This document shows positions 23,189 to 34,177 of a stretch of DNA of 64,000 nt, piece by piece. The translations under genes and the position numbers were made by a program. Where the stretch lies: NCBI GenBank assembly GCA_015143295.1, contig CM026562.1, forward strand, positions 12,490,041 to 12,554,040, given 5' to 3'. Numbering within the stretch: the first letter of the stretch is position 1; each line of letters begins with the position of its first letter. The DNA is from Tetracentron sinense (lineage: Eukaryota; Streptophyta; Magnoliopsida; Trochodendrales; Trochodendraceae). The notes beneath the pieces were generated by a model, which was given only the letters and a program-made list of their open reading frames with translations, searched no databases and was not told the DNA's origin.

Positions 23189-24354
23189 TGTTGCCCAGTA
23201 AATGGACCCTAGAGGAGGGGTGATTAGGGTCAATGGCACAAAAATTTTACCTAGGTCTATTTTTGCGGAATTAATGAATTTGAGGCAATGCACTAATCAG
23301 ATATATATATATATATATGAAAGAAAACCAAAGATTTAAGGAGATACAAACAGAAAGTTTGTTCACAAGATTCAACAACTTGTCTACGTCCTCGCCTTTC
23401 AGCTTCGAGCTTTAAGGGTTCACACGATTTTACTCGCAAAAGCTTCTTAACCGAGTGAAGTTCAAACCTCAACAATTCCCTTCATAGGCTGGGACACCAC
23501 CTTTGATGCAAGAGAACACCCTCTCTTGACTTCTTGAATCTTTCTGGCTTCTCGGAAAAGAATACATAGATTCTTGATTTTCTTCAAAGCAATGAAGTTT
23601 GTTGGATTTGAATCCAATTACAGAGCTCCTTAATGAGATAGATAAAAATAAAATAACTCTTCTAAAAATCTCTCAAATGATTGAGACTTAAAAGTTCAAA
23701 TAGGAATATTTAGGAATTTGGGGATTTTCACTGTATGATTGATGAGAATTGAATGCTATGATCAATGTAAGCTTAATGGAGAATCAGTAGTAGTTCAATG
23801 TTCATAAATGAACTCAATTTATAGTGCTTAGATGATTATAGCCATTAGTATAGCATTTAATGCAGTTTTAGTTGTTAAAAAACTAGCCGTTGTGAGTTTC
23901 CCGCAGGCAGACGTCAACGTTTAGCATTGAGACATCGACGTCTACAACTCAAAAAATTTTCATTATATACTGTAATTTTCACGACCCAAAACCCACCATA
24001 GGAGTTAGAGTGAACTTTGGACGACTAATCATGACTTACATGACTTGCTAGACAAACCATCCAGCAAAAACCCACAGAGCATATACAAAGACGATATAAA
24101 CAGCGGAAACATACTTAAACATAGCACAGCAGAAGACTTAACCAAACCTCTATGTATATACAAGTGATCCAAGTTATACAAAAGACACACAAAAGAAAGT
24201 GCGGACATGCCCACCAAAATACATAAATCTAACTCTCAAGCTCACCCACAGCTATCCACTCAGAATCTACCACCACCTAATAATAACCCTCACCCTGAGG
24301 TTCCTCCACCGGCTCCTCAACGTACTCCTCCTCCACCCATGGGCCAGGAGCACA

Positions 24355-25957
24355 TGTAGCACCCCGGACCTTTTTCATCCTTAATGAATAGCACCTTCGT
24401 AGCTAATTGGCCGTTTTTGTAGTCTAATTAATAAATAAGGGAGAAATCGGAAATTCTGAAATGTCAGAAATGTTCGTTTTCGAAAGACGGATCCAACGCA
24501 AGTTGAATCATCGAAATCCGACGACCGAGTCAAAAGATATGGTCAAAACAGTCCAGACATACAGAGCACCGATCGCTCGGTCCAGTCAGAGATCGATCGG
24601 TCCATAACCGATCGATCGGTAGCTATCGTACGGTCAGAAATTTTGTATGGGGAAATTTTCCAGAGAGTGAGTTTTTGACCGGTCGATCGGTCATAAACAC
24701 CGATCACTCGGTAGGCAACCGATCGATCGGTCATAACCACCGATCGCTCGGTCTTCGTGTTTTTCAGAATTTTCATTAAGGGCTTTTTCATCTTTTGGGG
24801 GTTAAACCCTTTCTCCTTAAGGCTTGCCCGAGCCTTAGGGCATCATTCACTATACTTAGAGAGATTTGGGAGATAAGAGAGAAGAGAAAAGGGTTTCCTA
24901 AACCTAGTTTGCTTTTGGAGAAGAAATCAAAGGGGTGAAGACCCTAGATCGTCCCCAAGCATGTTTTCTTCAAGATTTCAACTCAAGCTCGGGTGGGGTG
25001 CATTCTCAAAGCTAGGGCAGCCCTCACTCACGTTTTTGAAAGGGATTTCTTCCCCAACTCAAGCTTCTTTCAAGCAAAGGCTTCATCTTTCAAGTTGGAG
25101 CTTCAATCAAGGTCCCTACTAAGGATCAAGCCTTGATTCAAGGTTAGTACACCCTACTAACTTCCCCTAACAATAACCTAGTTTTTCTATGAACTATATG
25201 ATTTTGCTACTACGTATTTCTCCCTTATGAAATGCATCATATTCACTAAATATAAACAAGGTGAAGAAAATGGTGTGGATGCATGGATGAGAGGTTGATT
25301 GAGGCGATGGGATGCCGAATGTATGGTGTATGAATGTGTGGTGTGAAGAATGGAAAATGGAGGATGGGCATTTTACCAATAATGAACATACCTTGATTTT
25401 TGGATGGAAAGTAGGCACTAAAAAGAAGAAGATGAACCATTAAGGAACCTTGCATGTTATGTGTTTGACAAAATGCCTAAACTAGGAATAAATGACATAA
25501 ATGAAGAAAATGAAAGTAGGCCTTATGCATGTGTTCTTATGAATGATGAACTATTCAAATGCCACGTAGATTACTCAAATTCCTATATGGTTGTACTGTG
25601 GATTGAATTGCTATACACTACTCTTCATGTCATATTGTCATCATGATATTACAAGTGCTACACACACCACACATGCATGCATGAAACCGGGTTTTCCAAG
25701 ATTGTATTTGTATATGATGAATCAAGAACATGACAAGGAGGTTGGTAGCCCAAGGAAGGGTGCTAGCCTCTGGCTCACAAGAGAAATGGAACAAGAACAT
25801 GACAAGGAGGTTGGTAGCCCAAGGAAGGGTGCTAGCCTCTGTCTCACAAGAGAAATGGAACAAGAACATGACAAGGAGGTTGGTAGCCCAAGGAAGGGTG
25901 CTAGCCTCTGGCTCACAAGAGAAATGGAACAAGGACATGACAAGGAGGTTGGTAGCA
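24355..25957 (+). mobile_element. Short Tekay-related solo LTR nested in an opposite-strand Tekay LTR
   Basis: A 1603-bp insertion with TG..CA ends (TGTAGCACCCC and GGTTGGTAGCA) and the exact 5-bp duplication GCACA (24350-24354 and 25958-25962). Its first ~1.3 kb align with the Tekay LTR, including cassette A of the CCGATCGATCGG type (24568-24752). The 3' block with the GTCGGCAGG marker is absent. Instead it ends in a 69-bp tandem repeat that runs right to the terminus. Either this is a distinct short subfamily or its 3' end was remodelled before insertion. Confidence 0.8.
25723..25957. repeat. 69-bp tandem repeat, 3.4 copies
   Basis: The unit starts CAAGAACATGACAAGGAGG at 25723, 25792, 25861 and 25930, exactly 69 bp apart with few differences. 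Because 69 is a multiple of three, several long repetitive open frames appear on both strands; they are not genes. Within the unit, GAGGTTGGTAGC and GCTAGCCTC form an imperfect inverted pair. The repeat occupies the position of cassette B in this LTR family. Confidence 0.9.
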
Positions 25958-26360
25958 GCACAGACATCAAAAGGAGCAGCCGCTCCGCTATCACCTGCCG
26001 ACATAAGAAGTACGGCTGAGCATGGAATACTCAGCGGGTACTAAATACTAACCAACAGTCATAGCAAAACCATAGTAGTATAGGAAGTAGGAAGCAGTTC
26101 ACATATATAAAGCAGGGACAATTAATATCGTAACAAGGAAATAAAGCAATTTATAATCATGCTTGTATTCGTAAAAGCCGATAAAATCCTTGAAAACATC
26201 GTGCATTTGACTTGACTTAAAACACCATTTTTCGTGCTTGAAAACTTGTCTTGTCTGTCTTGTCTGTCTTGTCTTGTCGTATCATGTCGTGTCATGCGTG
26301 TCATGCCATGCGTGTCATGCTCATATCATGCTTGCTTGCTCAGAAAATAAACTACTTGTG

Positions 26361-26655
26361 AGGGAAGGGAGACCCTTCTTCCTAGAATGCTCATGCTTGT
26401 TATGCCATGCCATCATACTTGCTTGAAAAGTAAACTACTTGTGAGGGAAGGGAGACCCTTCTTCCTAAATGTTCATGCTTGCCATGTCATATATCATGCT
26501 TGCTCGAAAAGTAAACTACTTGTGAGGGAAGGGAGACCCTTCTTCCTAAATGTTCATGCTTGCCATGCCATGCATCTTGCTCGGAAAATAAACTACTTGT
26601 GAGGGAAGGGAGACCCTTCTTCCTAAATGCACTTGCGAGGGAAGGGAAACCCTTC
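26361..26655 (-). repeat. Cassette B of the solo LTR (AAGGG..CCCTT type), inverted
   Basis: Four or five copies of GAGGGAAGGGAGACCCTTCTT lie about 80 bp apart with TAAACTACTTGT before each. This is the inverse of the 5' LTR cassette at 4856-5093. Confidence 0.8.
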
Positions 26656-29600
26656 TTTATGCATGGTAGTTTTGTTCTTGCCAAAAGCGAGGTAAAACAT
26701 ATCGTAAGATATGTCCCACCTCTAATTCTCGTTCTTGAAAACCTCGGTAAATTCATGTCATGCATGTCGTGCTCGTGGAAGCGTGTACATACTTGCATTT
26801 AAATTTAAATATAACATTTGGAGAGTTAACAATACATAGAACATCAATCATTTGAGCAATTCAATATTCATGTAATTTAGGGAAAACAAAAAGGCACACT
26901 ATCTTAGGTCCTAGCAATTTCCGTAAGTAATTAAGCATACATTTCCTTAATTTACAATTCATTTCTTTTACCTTGGCATTTCATCAAACATGGTGAGTAA
27001 ATTATTTGTTAAGCCTATCACATGCTTTTCTAGGTAGGTTCATATTCACAACATGCTTGTATGTTTATTATCGGTGCAATGCCCTTCCTCATTTCATACA
27101 TCACATCATCCACATGGCATCCATTCGCCAACATCCATCTCCATTCACCATTCACACAACCCATCTCATAACACATATATAGATGAAGGAAAAATGAAGG
27201 ATAATAGGAATAAGGGAAGAAAAATAAAGAACTATAACTAGGAGGGTAGCAAAAGGTACCGACCTTGACAAATGAGGGAAGGAACTCTCCTCCAAAACGT
27301 GCGTGTAGATGCTGCCCTAGCTTGAGGAGAGTGCTCCAGGAGTGCTTGAACCAGAATCTTGAAGCAATCCAAGCTTGAGGTGATATAGGGTTCACAAACT
27401 CTTTGATTTCTTCTCAAAAATCAAACCCTAGGTTTAGAAATCTCCTTCTCTTCTCTCTTCCTCTCTAATATCTTCTAAGTGTGGTAAATGAGCCCTAAAG
27501 GCTCGGGAAAGCCTTAAGAGGAAAGAGTGAAATACCAAAAGACGAAAACACCCTTACTGAAATTTTTGCAAAACACGGGGAACCGAGCGATCGGTGCTCT
27601 TGACCGGGCGATCGGTCAAAAACATGCTCTCTGGAATTTTTCCCCATACAAAATTTTTGACCAGTCGATAGATACCGATCGATCGGTTTTGCGCTGAATG
27701 GACCGAGTGATCGGTTGCTCTGCAAACTTGATCCTAAGCCCACTTTCTCACCCATTTCACTACTTAAACTGATCCTAGTTCTCTTTTGACATTTCCTAAA
27801 CATGACGAGGGTCCCTTTAAAGCTTGTATGGGTGTTGAAATAATTTATTAACTTAATTATAACATTCTTGACACAATTTTCTCAAAGTTCCAAATTTCCA
27901 TTTCATGAATTTGAGATTACATAGGCTACATGCCTTGGCACACATACCAAGACATGTACGAAAAGTTCCGGGGTTCTACAGTAATACTCAAACATCGACG
28001 TTTAAAGGATTTCTTTCTCAAACATCGACGTCTGCAAAGACTGAAAAATTTCCTGGGTTATTGTAAACACCAAACATCGACGTTTGAAGGACTTTCCTTC
28101 ACAGACGTCGACGTCAACACTATATTCTTATCAAATACTCTATTTTAAAAGACCTTTAAGATGAGAATAAATTCATAAGCCTTTCGGATTTCCATTATCA
28201 TGTTTTTGGTCAACTTTTAAGATATTGTAAGGCTTTGGATTGTTCTTCAAATAAGTCAAGGCTTCCTAAGGTCAATCTAAGCTTTTGTGCTTTTGAACTT
28301 TCAATCAAAAGAGGACTTTTTACATAAGTCCTAGACTCTTAAAATGAAACCATAAAACCTTCTTGAGTTTTCACGTTTCTTGTCTTGATCTTGAATGATT
28401 TTCTTCTATTGGCTTCATGATCCAACTTGAATATTTTGGTAGCTTCTTAAATCTTATTTTAAGTTGAATTGCAATTGGGCTCTTGTACCCTTTTGTCTTG
28501 ATTTTCTTTTTCATCAAATGATATTGGCTTTGATTTGTGCTATCTCTTTGTCATGTTGAATCTTTCTTCAAAGATGAACTAATGTTCCTTAAATATGAAA
28601 TTGACATACACTTTATAGAACAATGAGTACTAAAATGCTCATTTTATTATTTTCTCATAATCAAAATTATTAAGGGTATTATTAGGGGTACACAGGGATG
28701 TAACCTTTAGGCTAACAATCTCCCCCTTTTTGATGATAACATAATAAGGAAATGACTTGGGATTAAGCTCTCCCTCAATATATGATTTTAAATAAAGTAT
28801 TTGAGGTGGCTCCCCCTAAACATATGCATTCATATAAATTTGATCAAAGTTTAACTTATGTGCATATTTTAGACATTTCAAGAGATATTTATTTTCAGAA
28901 GAACATTAGACAAAACAAGATTAATCATAAGAAAACCAAGAGAAGTTCCACAAAGAAATGAACCAAGAGAAGTTCCACAAAGAAATTGAATCAAGAAAAG
29001 TTCCATGATCTTCTCTTCAATATTTCATCATTCAAGAATTCATTTAAATATTTATTTAGCCATATTTTAGTGTTTTCCAATCAAGTCATGTTCATATTCA
29101 TTTCATTTTTCTCCCTCTTGACATCATAAAAAATTAAGAGAATATAAACAAGTAATAATGAGACTATAAAAGATAATATATATATCAAAAAAATTAAGTA
29201 CAAGTATTTGTATTACTCTAATAAAAATTACAAACAAAACAGTCAATATGTCTTTCCATTTTGCACATCATACAAAAAAAATTCTAAAACAGTCTTCAGT
29301 TTAAATTTTCTCTCTTCCTCTTGTGATCAGGCTTTGATATGCGATTCTTCTTCTTGGAAGGTGCGGCCTTGGACAAGTCCTTAGAGTCAGAAGAAGTACT
29401 ATCATTGGAAATCACATGCTCTAGGGGCTTCTCCTAAGGTTCTGCTGGAATCTCCACATCTATAGGGACAGGAATGTGAGTTAATTTGTTCCGGATACTC
29501 ATCATCTCAATGGCTACCTGAGTGACTCTTGAAGTCATTTCACCGATGATTGGAGCCTGAGCATCCAATAAAGTGGACATCTGATGGAGGTAGGAGGCTT

Positions 29601-31199
29601 GAACATTAACTGCCTTACCAATGCTGGTGACATCATCACTCAGCCTCTTTATCGCGACCCAAAATACCCCCTAGAAGTTAGGGATACTTTGGCTCGTGAT
29701 GTGCCGTATCTGATACCAAACCCTCCTATAAAATATCCAAGGCATAATATGACGGAAACATAAAATAGTGTGGAAGCATAAACTAAAAATTTTCTTTTAT
29801 ACATCTAACTGTATTCCAAGTTTTTACAAAGTAACATAATCCAAAATTAGAGTGGACATGCCCACTTTAACAAAATACAAGAAAAGAAACCTCACAATCT
29901 CTCCACTCAACAATAGTCTAGATAAGGCCACCTATCTAGATCTCTATCCTCCTAAGACTGTAACGGGATAGCCGCCTCTTCTTCTGCATACTCGGATCCT
30001 CAACCCATGGCTCAGAGTTGTGGATGTCGAACGGACCTACCAACATAAAAAGTACGGCTAAGCATGAAATACTCAGCGAGCACAAACTAATAGCTAACAA
30101 TGCTATAATAACAATAATGCCACATACAAGTGCTTAAAAGAATACTAGTCACAAAATTCATGCTTAAAAACCTTTCGTCAAATCTTATCTTTCATGGAAA
30201 ACAAAACTCTTTGTACATGCCTTATTAGTTCTTATTAATGCTTATGAGTCTTGTGAGTTCTTATGAATTCTTTGTGAGCTTATGAGTTCTTTGTGAGCTT
30301 ACAAGTTCTTATGAGCATTACGGGTTCTTGTGAGTTCCCAATGAGCTTATGAACCTTGTGAGCCTTATGATCCTTGGAGACTTGTGAACCGATCTTAGAC
30401 ATGATCCATGGAGCTTATGAGCACTTATGAGCCTTGTAACCGATCTTAGACTTATGCATTTCTTATGAATTCTTATAAACCTTGTAAGACTTATGATCCT
30501 TAGAGCTTATGCAAGATAATAGACATGATCCTTGTGAGCATAAGGTAACCGATCTTAGAAATACCTATGAGTACCAGAATTTTAACCCCCATTCTCGATC
30601 AAGATTGAACCCGATGAGGAATAGCGATAAATTGCAATTGGGTTGAGAGTCGCCACCTCTCTAATTCTGAGGTAAATAGGTCCCTGAAATGGTTGGATAA
30701 GGCATGGTCTGGAAGTCAGAGGTCAGGGTAAAGGATTTAGTTGAGTTAGAGGAAGGGGTTAGGCACCCCTAAACTCCCATCTGGAGATAGTTACCTACTC
30801 CTTAAGATTTAATCAACGTAGGGAAACCATAAGAGAAGCTTGAAATTTTATTTATATGCTAAGCAGATATGACATTAACAGTAATGAATGTAATGAGATG
30901 GACATGACAGAAACAGAATAGGGATTCTATCCTAGGGAGAGCTAAACCCGATCAGGGTTTCCTACGTATCCACTGTTAGTGGAATCAAGCTGCACGTAGT
31001 TCCGGAGGTGATTGATGGATGGTTTGATTTGATTGATTTCGCTGATCTGGGAGTGAAATGGCCTTTTAAGCTCGTGCTGAAGAGAGCGATTGGCCAGTTT
31101 AAGCTCGTGCCACGGAGCCTCAAGACAGTTTTAGCTCATGTCAAGGAGCCTAAGGGGTGAATGAGGTTTAGAACAAAGTTTAGATATGGTAAACCTAAA

Positions 31200-31655
31200 T
31201 CGGGATTCAGACAGGGGTTCGACTAGGGTTTAACTAGGGTTAAGCTTGGGTTAAACTAGGTTTGAGCCGATGTTTGGGCAGAGGTTCGACTAGAGTAGGC
31301 TAGATTTGAACAGGAGTTCGGGTAGAGGTTCGATTAGGGCAGGCTAGGTTTGAACCGAAGTTCGGGTAGAGGTTCGACTAGGGCAAGGCTATATTTGAAC
31401 TTGAATTTAGGCAGAGGTTCAACTAGGTAAGGCAATATTTGATCTGGGATTTGGGCAGGGGTTCGACTAGGTATGGCTATATTTGAATAGGGATTTGGGC
31501 AGAGGTTTGACTAGACCGGGCTAGTTTTAAACCGGGATTTGGGCAGAGGTTTGACTAGACAAAGGTAGTTTTGAACCGGGATTTGAGCAGGAGTTCGACT
31601 AAATAGAGCTAGTTTTGAACCGAGATTTGAGCAGAGGTTCGACTAGGCAAGGCAA
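31200..31655. repeat. 44-bp tandem repeat in the Tat-type LTR
   Basis: About nine or ten copies of a unit containing GGCAGAGGTTCGACTAGG and GCTAGTTTTGAACCGGGAT. The anchors GGTTCGACTA sit about 44 bp apart from 31417 to 31637, with looser spacing before that. In the LTR's own orientation it lies downstream of the TATA box. Confidence 0.8.
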
Positions 31656-31917
31656 GCAGTCTAAGCAGTTAAAGCAATTTAAAAATTGATAAAAGACTAA
31701 AAAAGACAGAATTCAACGAGATTTTACCTTCTGGGAAACCCAAAAGGATCTCTAAAATAAGTGCTCCCAAGAGTGATTCTTCGAAATCAAATTCCCGGGA
31801 TCTCCAAAAGCTAAAGAAGGATCTTTGAAGGAGGAAAGAGAAGAGAGGAAATGAGAGGGGATGAGTCAGAATGAAGTAGAAGGAGGTGAGGTATTTATAG
31901 GGATGAAAAAATAGGAG

Positions 31918-32141
31918 GGCGCTACTTCAAGTAGCGCCTCTAATCGGATATTTCCGAAACTGGAGGCCGCAATGAACAGTAGGGCGGTAAAACAGGGACA
32001 AAAGGGTAATTTACTGGGGCGTTGTTTCAAGTAGCGTCCCTAGTTAGGATATTCTTAAACACAATGTCGACGGGGTTGATCCATCTGAGGAGAGGGGTAA
32101 TTTTGTAAATATAGGGGCGCTATTTGAAGTAGCGCCCCTAT
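31918..32141. repeat. Palindrome cassette of the Tat-type LTR (GGCGCTA..TAGCGCC)
   Basis: Three inverted repeats occur in 225 bp. 31918-31938 is GGCGCTACTT-C-AAGTAGCGCC, perfect 10-bp arms. 32017-32040 is a version with mismatches. 32111-32141 has perfect 12-bp arms ATAGGGGCGCTA around a 7-base loop. In the LTR's orientation the cluster ends about 15-20 bp upstream of the TATA box. Confidence 0.88.
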
Positions 32142-33471
32142 TCAGGGGTTAAAAAAATCATTTTTGTGCCACGTGGCACTCTCTGATTCGCCGAAAAGCT
32201 ATTTTTCTGTTTTGAGCCTGTTTTGACCCCAAAAATAGTCAAAATTGAACTGATAAAATCCAGAAAAATATTTTAGATAAAACATGAATTTTTTAGTACT
32301 TTTCAGGGGCATTTTGATCATTTTGCACTCCAGGGGTAGTTTGGTCATTTTTCATTGTTTTAAGTCCAATTAGATCCCAAAAATAGCCAAAATTCATCAA
32401 AAAATTTGTAAAATCATTTTGGACAAAATGATAACTTTTTAGCACTTTTCCAAGGGTATTTTGGTCATTTTTTACCTTACAGGCATTTTGGTTATTTTTT
32501 ACCTCAAGGCCATTTTTGAAAATCGAATCACCCGGAATAAGGGTTTTAAAAGAGGGTTTTTAAAGGGTTTTTAAGAGTACAACAAGAGACTAGAGGGGTC
32601 CAAAATTGGGGTGCTTACAATACCAACACAAAGTTTGGCCTTGTCAATGCTTATGAACTTATGCTTCTTCTTATAAATTTTTCTTTGAAAAACCTTTCTT
32701 ATGATTCTTGAAATACCATGCTTATGAGAAAACCTCAGTTATGTAAAACATAGAGTGAGTAGAGTGCTTGTGAGCATCACAATATACTTAGGAAACTTTA
32801 ACCATTTCATGCATGTTAATACAATAAATATTCACATCATAGTATACTTGGAAAAATCCTAAAAACTTGGGAAAATCTTCATTCATGATGTTACATCACA
32901 ATAATCTTGGCCATTAAGCCTATTTCATCAACATCATACCCACATCATGTTTCATTTAAAAATAATATCCCAAAAATAGATTTACCATTAACCTTGAGAA
33001 AATCTCCAAATTTGAAACCCTTATTTCTAGGTTGAATCATAGCAAAGTTAGAAAATAGGTGTATTTGCCTAAGAAATTACAACAAGCTACTTAGTAGGGT
33101 GTAGTTACCCTTACTCTTGAGGAATCTCTATTAAAATCCACATTTCATGACTTGGATTATCACGAAGCTAGATAGTAGAATGTTCTTACTATTTGTATTA
33201 TAGTAAAGCTAGGTAGTAGTAGTACTTATACTTTTTGGATAGGAGAAAAGCTTGAGAAAATGTGATCCAAGCTTGAAGAAGTAATCCAAGCTCTCCCTTG
33301 ATCCTCCAATAGAAACCCTAGCTTCTCCCCTTTCTTCCTCTCTAACTCTCTAAAATTTGTGCTTTGAGGATTCATGAGCCTTAACCCACGAAAGTGGGGC
33401 TTACATAGAAAAAGGGGAGGTCAAAAGACCTTCCTACCCTTAATGAAATGGTCCAGCAGACCAAATCAGGC

Positions 33472-33691
33472 AAAACCTCGGGTGCCCGGTCGACCGGCTA
33501 GGAGGGGCGGTCGACCGGCCCTGGGAAAAACCTTACTGTTAACCCATTTTGGCAAAAACCTTGACAGTAGGTCGACCAGCCTTGATGGGTGGTCGACCGG
33601 CCTTCCCAAAACACCTACTATTAGCCCATTTTTGGGCTTTTTCATAACAGCCGATCAACCGGCCTTGGAGGACGGTCGACTGGGATTCACC
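33472..33691. repeat. Palindrome cassette A, GGTCGACCGGCC type
   Basis: Six copies of a GGTCGACCGGC motif or a close variant, each built on the palindrome GGTCGACC with a GGCC extension, occur in 220 bp. They sit in the same LTR position where other Tekay copies carry CCGATCGATCGG or the 26-bp repeat. Confidence 0.85.
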
Positions 33692-34177
33692 AGAAGTTGG
33701 TGAATCCTTGTGTTTTTTCCCTTTTTCTTCACTTAGAGTGCTTTGACTCTACCATTGACTTACCTAGAGTGCTTCCACTCTTTTTCCTTGCCTTTTAGAC
33801 CCATATACTATTATATTTTGGTTCCAACACCTTTTATTCATAACGCTTTTGATCAAAATTCACAATTCATCGACACTATTCACAGATACCATTCACCAAT
33901 TAGGTGAATGAGTTTCGGGGTTCTACACTCTCACTGACAACTGAGGCATCTACAGCCTTCCTCTCAATCAAAGAAAGAATTGAATCTGCTCGGTTCTTAA
34001 TTACCTCCCCAACAATCTCAATCTCCTCCAGACGAGGATCCAAAGACTCAGATCATCTCAGACTGAATACCATCGATCCTGGACTCTAGAGATATCAGTC
34101 TATCTCTAGTCTCGGATTGGAGGCTCAAAATGCTCTCTCATGGATGCCTGAAACTGTAGCTGGCTCTCTCTCATCTC

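Larger units (their letters stand above)
23977..27980 (-). mobile_element. Tekay solo LTR inside the copia LTR
   Basis: A minus-oriented Tekay LTR flanked by the exact 5-bp duplication GTAAT (23972-23976 and 27981-27985). With the nested insertion (24355-25957 plus one GCACA) removed, its length is about 2396 bp, close to the 2319-bp reference. It carries CGATCGGT-type cassette A near 27581-27712 and AAGGG..CCCTT cassette B at 26361-26655, both inverted. No interior sequence remains, so it is a solo LTR. Confidence 0.88.
23189..28717 (-). mobile_element. 3' LTR of a Ty1/copia (SIRE-like) element, interrupted
   Basis: On the minus strand the LTR runs TGTTAGCC (at 28717) to GGGCAACA (at 23189). 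A polypurine tract (AAAAAGGGGGAGAT on the minus strand) sits directly outside at 28718-28732, so this is a 3' LTR with interior sequence to its right. After subtracting the Tekay solo LTR and its duplicated GTAAT, the LTR is about 1520 bp, equal to the solo LTR at 18099. TATA near 23817-23825 (minus). The palindrome cluster is split by the insertion: 23908-23945 and 27993-28117, with GACGTCGACGTC and ACATCGACGT motifs. Confidence 0.82.
30576..32619 (-). mobile_element. Tat-type Ty3/gypsy solo LTR
   Basis: A 2044-bp insertion bounded by the exact 5-bp duplication ATACC (30571-30575 and 32620-32624). On the minus strand it starts TGTAAGCACCCCAATTTT. Near its other end it carries GAGTCGCC and GGGTGCCTAACCCC-like motifs, also present in the Ogre LTR at 34178, so it is a Tat/Ogre-related LTR. 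TATA box CCCTATAAATACC on the minus strand near 31889-31905. The end near 30576 is set by the duplication rather than by a clean CA, so it could be a few bases off. Confidence 0.72.
29650..33927 (-). mobile_element. Tekay solo LTR with GGTCGACCGGCC cassette, itself interrupted
   Basis: The minus-oriented Tekay LTR runs from its start TGTAGAACCCCG (at 33927) to its GGGTCGCGA end (at 29650). The flanks CTCTT and CTCTC are a 5-bp duplication with one difference. Subtracting the Tat-type LTR and one ATACC gives about 2229 bp. The copia coiled-coil region resumes on the far side, which supports a clean insertion. Cassette A is of a different type from the whole element (33472-33691). The cassette B position holds CTTATGAG/CTTGTGAG-rich repeats (about 30220-30540). 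Confidence 0.82.
28718..34177 (-). mobile_element. Interior of the copia element: coiled-coil region before the 3' LTR
   Basis: Interior sequence lies outside the 3' LTR: 28718-29649 and, beyond a Tekay solo LTR, 33928-34177. On the minus strand it encodes basic and coiled-coil-like stretches (VNVQASYLHQMSTLLDAQ, EMTSRVTQVAIEMMS). SIRE-type copia elements carry an extra coiled-coil or envelope-like frame at this place between pol and the 3' LTR, so I assign it there by position and composition. It is broken in several places. Gag and pol are absent: the interior ends at 34177, where an Ogre LTR begins. Confidence 0.6.

Noticed and set aside
23299-23318. AT dinucleotide run as a functional site
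   Set aside because: A short ordinary microsatellite within a copia LTR.
25591-26044. Overlapping long open frames on both strands with repeated peptide units
   Set aside because: They come from the 69-bp tandem repeat of an LTR; 69 is a multiple of three, so several frames stay open. No start context, codon bias or domain supports a protein.
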